Shown here: positions 14,019-17,582 of the stretch, one piece after another | Layout: each line of letters starts with the position of its first letter | How positions within the stretch are numbered: the stretch's first letter is position 1 | Source of the DNA: an uncultured Oscillospiraceae bacterium | Lineage (GTDB): Bacteria > Bacillota > Clostridia > Oscillospirales > Oscillospiraceae | DNA length: 17,582 nucleotides | Direction of reading: 5' to 3' | NCBI GenBank assembly: GCA_934546725.1 | Contig: CAKTED010000005.1 | Location: 1 to 17,582, forward strand | Position numbers and translations under genes: made by a program | Notes under the pieces: model-generated | The model's database searches: none | What the model was told of the DNA's origin: nothing | Seen by the model: the letters and a program-made list of their open reading frames with translations, nothing else

Positions 14019-15395
14019 TTATTTTCCTACGCAGAAGCGCTCAAAGATGCGGTTCGTGATATCCTCGCGGACGGTGCGGCCCGTGATCTCGCCGATGGCG
14101 GACATGGCCTCCTCGACGTCCGTGAGTACGGCGTCCGGCGTGTACCCGGCGGCTATTGCGGCGCGGGCGCGGAGAATGGCGTCGTCGGCGCGGCGCAGAG
14201 CGTCGGCCTGCCGCTCGTTCGTTATCATCTCACCGACAGGTGCGGGCGCGCCGTCGCGGAACAGCTCCTCAACGGCGGCACCGAGTGCCTCAAGCCCCGT
14301 GCCGTCCTTTGCGCTGATCCGGCAGACGGAGCCGAATTTTTCCTCAAGCGCCGCAGCGTCGGCGGCGTTCTGCGCGCCGAGATCAGCCTTGTTCACAACG
14401 GCAACGCGGCGCGGCGCGGCCATTGCGGCGGCTATGACCTCCCCGTCCTCGTCCGAAAGGGGGCGCGAGCCGTCAAAAACCGCGAAAACCAGCTCCGAAG
14501 CCTCGGCGGCCGCGCGGGCGCGCTCCACGCCGAGCCTTTCCACCTCGTCGCCGGTGCTGCGCAGACCGGCCGTGTCCGCCATGCGGAGCATAACGCCGCC
14601 GAGCAGCAGCTTCTCCTCGATAGTATCGCGCGTCGTGCCCGGAATGTCCGTAACGATGGCGCGGTCATAGCCGAGCAGCGCGTTGAGCAGCGAGGATTTT
14701 CCCGCGTTCGGGCGGCCGATTATCGCGCAGCGCACGCCCTCGCGGACTATGCGCCCGCGTTCAAACGTCCGCAGCAGGCGCTCCAGCTCTGCGGAGCAGT
14801 CCGAAAGCGTCGCCTCCTGCGCGCGCAGCTCAAAAGGCTCTATCTCCTCGTCCGGATAGTCGATCACGGCGTGAAAATGGCTCATTATGTCCGTCAGGCG
14901 CGAATAAACGGCCTCCATGCGCTGCGACATCGCGCCGCCAAGCTGCGCCGCCGCGTTTTTCATCATCTCCTCGGTCTCCGCGTCGATGAGGTCTATGACC
15001 GCCTCCGACTGCGCGAGGTCGAGCTTGCCGTTCAGGAACGCGCGCTTTGTAAATTCGCCGCGAAGCGCCTGGCGCGCCCCCGCAGCGAAAAGACTGCGCA
15101 GTCCCGCAGCAAGCACGGTCGGCGAGCCGTGGCACTGGAGCTCAACGGTGTTTTCGCCGGTGTAGCTGTGCGGCGCGCGGCAGAAAAACGCCACGCACTG
15201 GTCTATCACCTCGCCGCCCGCGCCGTGCAGCGCGCCGTTTATCATCATTCGCGGCCTGCAATCGCCCAGCGCGCGGCCATTATCCGGCCTGAACACGCGG
15301 CCTGCTATCTCCACGGCGTCGTCGCCGCTCATTCTGAGGATACCTATTGCGCTGCGCCCCATCAGAGTGGAGACAGCCGCTATCGTATCGGACAT
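14019..15395 (-). CDS. mnmE: tRNA modification GTPase MnmE (TrmE)
   Basis: A 458-residue GTPase that, with MnmG, installs the (carboxymethyl)aminomethyl group on U34 of certain tRNAs. The N-terminal folate-binding domain (1-118) opens with DTIAAVSTLMGRSAIGILRM. A helical domain surrounds an inserted G domain with GRPNAGKS (227-234), TTRD (254-257), DTAG (274-277) and NKAD (335-338). The invariant C-terminal motif is CVGK (455-458), whose Cys is catalytic. Start: ATG 15395 with AAAGAGG seven bases upstream. The frame stays open for 116 codons more, but that stretch is repeat and spacer sequence. Length matches the family. Unusually it stands alone between repeats, with no yidC/jag before it and no mnmG after it. 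Confidence 0.97.
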   Translation of the reverse strand: MSDTIAAVSTLMGRSAIGILRMSGDDAVEIAGRVFRPDNGRALGDCRPRMMINGALHGAGGEVIDQCVAFFCRAPHSYTGENTVELQCHGSPTVLAAGLRSLFAAGARQALRGEFTKRAFLNGKLDLAQSEAVIDLIDAETEEMMKNAAAQLGGAMSQRMEAVYSRLTDIMSHFHAVIDYPDEEIEPFELRAQEATLSDCSAELERLLRTFERGRIVREGVRCAIIGRPNAGKSSLLNALLGYDRAIVTDIPGTTRDTIEEKLLLGGVMLRMADTAGLRSTGDEVERLGVERARAAAEASELVFAVFDGSRPLSDEDGEVIAAAMAAPRRVAVVNKADLGAQNAADAAALEEKFGSVCRISAKDGTGLEALGAAVEELFRDGAPAPVGEMITNERQADALRRADDAILRARAAIAAGYTPDAVLTDVEEAMSAIGEITGRTVREDITNRIFERFCVGK

Positions 15396-15470
15396 GTGAT
15401 TACCTCTTTTGCTGTATGTTTTGTGTGGCGGGGTGGTGCGTGGTACTGTTACCATGGTGGAACCATATAT

Positions 15471-15615
15471 GGGATTCTTCGGTCGCCTGCGGCTCCCTCT
15501 GAATGACGTGCGAGATCTGAGGTGCGCAGCGGGGTGCGGCGGTGACAGTGGACGCGGAAGCCAAAAGTCTCCGTCATTCAGAGGCCGAAGGCCGTGGAAT
15601 CCCATATGGAGGGGT
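15471..15615. repeat. Interspersed repeat cluster 8 (A and C, inverted)
   Basis: A module 15471-15508 (GGGATTCTTCGGTCGCC...TCTGAATGACG), linker 15509-15547 and C module 15548-15615 (core GGCCGAAGGCC), all inverted. The linker (GGGGTGCGGCGGTGACAGTGG) matches the one at 13797-13830 read on the other strand, so multi-unit joins recur. The cluster separates mnmE from the upstream regulator gene. Confidence 0.85.
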
Positions 15616-15642
15616 ACAGTCCCAACTCTCGCTCCCCCATCC

Positions 15643-16857
15643 TTACCCCTCGGATTCGGCGGGAAGCATGGGAATGAGACTGAACTGAACGAGAAACTCC
15701 GAGCGGGGGGCGGCGTGGTGAAAATTGTCCGCCACGCGCTCAAGGACCTTCTGCCCGTTCTCGTAATTCGTCGATTGCAGGAGAACGATGTACTGCGTGG
15801 GGCTCAGGCGCGAGTACGCGTCGCCTATGCGCAGCGACGCGCGAATGACCTCGCCAAGGCGGCTCATGGCCGTGTTTCGCGCGTGCTCGCCGGGGGTGCG
15901 CTGTTTCGCCGGGACGAGGGTGAGCATCGCCAGCTGTATCAGCTGCCCCGTGCGGCTGCATTCGCGAGCCTTGAAATGGTATATCTGCCGAAAAAGCTCA
16001 TAGCCGCAATAATACGCGCCGTCCGCCTCGTTCTCGGCAAGCTCGTCGCGGATGGAGCCGATATTCGTCTCCGGCGCCTGCGAGTTTTTGGAAATGGCGC
16101 GGTAGGCCGCCGAAAGCTTCTCCGTGCTTGCAACGCCGAGCTCGGCGAGCATCATGCGCGATATGCGCTCATAATGCTCCAGCGCGGCGGCGCTCAGGCC
16201 GCTGGCGTCAAGCGCGCGGACGAGAGCCGCGTTCAGCTCGTCGCTATACGGCTCCAGCTCCAGCGCGGAGCGGCAGAGGGCTATTACCTCCTGCCAGCGC
16301 TCGCCGGCGCAAAGCAGCTCCGCCGCCATGGTGCAGACGGCTATATATTTCGAATGGAAGTATGCGTCAAGCGCCATCGCCCAGTGCATATGCAGCATTT
16401 TGGGGATAAAATGCCCGCGATATACGGCGGCTGCCTCAAGCAGCAGGCGTATGCGCTCGTCGCCCCCTGCTGCCAGCGCGCGGTCATGCAGCTCTTCAAA
16501 AACGGCGGTATCGGTCTCAAAGGGGATATCCCGATTCCAGCCGTAGGCCTCGCCGAAGCTTACTATGAGGCTCGTTCCGTCAACGTCCTTCAAACGGCTC
16601 AGCTCATTGCGCGCGCGGTAAACAACGAGCCGCAGCGACGCCACCGGATCGTCCGCGCCGCCGTCCGGCCAAAGCATTTCGATCAGCTCTGAATTTGAGA
16701 CCTCCTCCTTATCAGAAAAGATGAGATACTCAATAAGCGGCCAGGGCTTCTTTGCCCTGCCCTGGCCATCGGAAACAACGCTTTCCCCTGAAGGCCCCTC
16801 CGCGGTTATGGAAAAGCCGCCGAAGGAATTTATTTTTAATTTAACATCAGAAGACAT
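15643..16857 (-). CDS. BTAD-family transcriptional regulator (SARP-like, no ATPase)
   Basis: A 404-residue protein. Residues 7-107 form an OmpR/PhoB-type winged helix (LIEYLIFSDKEEVSNSELIE and RLVVYRARNELSRL). Residues 114-257 form the bacterial transcriptional activator domain with TPR-like helices (RHFI-like YRGHFIPKM, ALELEPYSDELNAALVRAL). The C-terminal ~125 residues (280-404) look like a degenerate GGDEF-type domain (SPTQYIVLLQSTNYENGQKV) without a GGDEF motif, probably a sensory or dimerisation module. No NB-ARC or ATPase domain is present. Start: ATG 16857 with GAGGAGG seven bases upstream. It is a lone gene; the candidate ncRNA lies immediately upstream. The inducer and targets are unknown. 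Confidence 0.83.
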   Translation of the reverse strand: MSSDVKLKINSFGGFSITAEGPSGESVVSDGQGRAKKPWPLIEYLIFSDKEEVSNSELIEMLWPDGGADDPVASLRLVVYRARNELSRLKDVDGTSLIVSFGEAYGWNRDIPFETDTAVFEELHDRALAAGGDERIRLLLEAAAVYRGHFIPKMLHMHWAMALDAYFHSKYIAVCTMAAELLCAGERWQEVIALCRSALELEPYSDELNAALVRALDASGLSAAALEHYERISRMMLAELGVASTEKLSAAYRAISKNSQAPETNIGSIRDELAENEADGAYYCGYELFRQIYHFKARECSRTGQLIQLAMLTLVPAKQRTPGEHARNTAMSRLGEVIRASLRIGDAYSRLSPTQYIVLLQSTNYENGQKVLERVADNFHHAAPRSEFLVQFSLIPMLPAESEG

Positions 16858-16920
16858 GTAAGCCTCCTCACTTTCATATCGCGTATTGCCGGTAATGAAA
16901 CTTGAGTGAAACGCTGCGCG

Positions 16921-16950
16921 ATTATATTGGAGGTATCAAATCAAAGAAAA
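16921..16950 (-). promoter_or_regulatory. Probable promoter of the BTAD regulator gene
   Basis: On the minus strand a consensus -10 TATAAT (16921-16926) lies 64 bases before the start codon; a weak -35 TTTTCT (16945-16950) is 18 bp upstream. On the opposite strand TATATT (16923-16928), with TTGAGT (16902-16907) at a short 15-bp spacing, may drive rightward transcription of the candidate RNA, so the two promoters would overlap. Confidence 0.4.
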
Positions 16951-17270
16951 CCAGCTGAGCGGACAGCCGCGCCGCCTCGAGCCTCCCGCGCTCAGATAAG
17001 GAGCGCCGGTGCAAGACGGGGGCAGTCTCAGTCAGGTGTTTGAACTTTGGTTGTGGTGAAAGTTGACATGAAGCCGTAAAATATCTCAAAAAAGAGTAAG
17101 AGCGCCAGCCTTCACGCTTTTTTGGAGTTCACGACAGTCACCTGTGAAATGCTCCGCCCAAATGCTGGGCAGAGTCAGACCCGGCAGGCTCGGCAAAGTC
17201 TGTCGTATTTGGAAAATTCACATTCGGCGCAGCGTCGGAAAGCCCTGGACAAGCTTTCCGGCGCTGTTGC
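16935..17270 (+). ncRNA. Candidate structured noncoding RNA
   Basis: About 330 bases with no credible gene and no interspersed repeat. Perfect complementary pairs: CTGAGCG/CGCTCAG (16955-16961 with 16989-16995), AACTTT/AAAGTT (17043-17048 with 17059-17064), CAGGTG/CACCTG (17033-17038 with 17139-17144), ACGACAG/CTGTCGT (17131-17137 with 17200-17206) and a near-perfect CTCCGCCC/GGGCAGAG hairpin (17152-17174). The third and fourth cross, which would make a pseudoknot. A 14-bp hairpin at 17230-17266 could close the transcript. The strand is uncertain: wobble pairs favour plus in one hairpin and minus in another. On minus it would lie upstream of the BTAD promoter. It is in the size range of known structured RNAs such as the raiA motif, but no family is confirmed. 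Confidence 0.42.
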
Positions 17271-17275
17271 TGTTT
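17230..17275 (+). terminator. Possible terminator of the candidate ncRNA
   Basis: A fully paired 14-bp stem (17230-17243 with 17253-17266, one T-G pair) with a 9-base loop, followed by the broken T tract TTGCTGTTTT. The tail is weak for a rho-independent terminator, but the stem is very strong. The single wobble pair is allowed only on the plus strand. Confidence 0.45.
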
Positions 17276-17296
17276 TGCGGGCGGTGCGGCGGTAAT

Positions 17297-17582
17297 GTGG
17301 ACGCGGGAGCCCTAACTCTCCGTCATTCAGAGGCCACGCAGTGGCCGTGGAATCCCCCGGTCAGGGCGGAGCAGCCCAACCCGTGGATATGCGGGAGGGT
17401 CGTCCTCTCCTCCGTCATCCTCGCGAAGATTCCCCCGTCTCGGACGCGAACCCAGCGAAGCGGATCGCGGCCGAAAAGAAGGAGCAAGGGAGCGGGCGAA
17501 GCTTTCGCCGCAAGGTGGAAGCGGAGTCGAGCGGACTTTGTGACGACGCAATCCCCCATTGAGGGGCGGAGCAGTACGTTGT
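17297..17582. repeat. Interspersed repeat cluster 9 (C, D and L), runs off the window
   Basis: Inverted C module 17297-17368 (core GGCCACGCAGTGGCC), inverted partial D 17383-17436, L module 17438-17557, then spacer sequence to the window end. This [C][D][L] arrangement is the mirror image of the [L][C][D] arrangement at 1-202. No gene is supported. Confidence 0.83.
17438..17557 (+). repeat. L module, diverged 120-bp copy
   Basis: The same length and boundaries as the copies at 3858 and 11872, with roughly ten substitutions concentrated in the middle (GAAGGAGCAAGGGAGCGGGC). Both ends are conserved. Confidence 0.83.

Noticed and set aside
17101..17123. Terminator AGCG...CGCT followed by TTTTTT inside the candidate RNA
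   Set aside because: The stem is only 4 bp, too weak alone; the surrounding long-range pairings explain the region better.
1..17582. tRNA or rRNA genes
   Set aside because: No T-arm GGTTCGANTCC with matching acceptor, and no rRNA signature, was found on either strand by eye.

Overview
The window looks like chromosome from a GC-rich, gut-type Clostridia bacterium (Oscillospiraceae/Ruminococcaceae-like). The evidence is the Firmicutes order rimP-nusA-ylxR-ylxQ-infB, strong AGGAGG-type ribosome binding sites, sigma-A promoters close to TTGACA/TATAAT, a DUF1492-type phage gene and small Zn-finger genes typical of Clostridia. Taxonomy is inferred from gene content only.

Layout. 1-205: interspersed repeats. 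300-1688 (+): FAD-dependent oxidoreductase. 1736-2091: repeats. 2244-3587 (+): membrane-anchored HtrA-type serine protease with a clear terminator. 3699-4246: repeats. 4347-9296 (-): the nusA operon (rimP, nusA, ylxR, ylxQ, infB) with its own promoter, a leader hairpin and a terminator after infB; a repeat copy sits inside it between nusA and ylxR. 9471-9874: repeats. 9930-11719: a compact phage-like switch. Three overlapping small genes (two Cys-rich proteins and a DUF1492/sigma-like protein) run leftward, and a LexA/cI-like S24 repressor runs rightward, across a divergent promoter region with two matching 16-bp operators. 11761-12269: repeats. 12317-13300 (-): lipoprotein of unknown role. 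13416-13980: repeats, including a second repeat family nested inside the first. 14019-15395 (-): mnmE. 15471-15615: repeats. 15643-16857 (-): OmpR-type winged helix plus BTAD transcriptional regulator. 16935-17270: noncoding, non-repetitive and strongly structured, a candidate ncRNA. 17297-17582: repeats running off the window.

Two things stand out. First, about 18% of the window is one modular palindromic repeat family. It fills nearly every gap between transcription units, its hairpin cores show compensatory changes, and it creates spurious reading frames that extend neighbouring genes in frame. Second, there are two small self-contained systems: the repressor/operator/DUF1492 switch, and the pseudoknot-capable candidate RNA beside the BTAD regulator. 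The remaining genes are housekeeping (translation initiation, transcription elongation, tRNA modification, envelope protein quality control).
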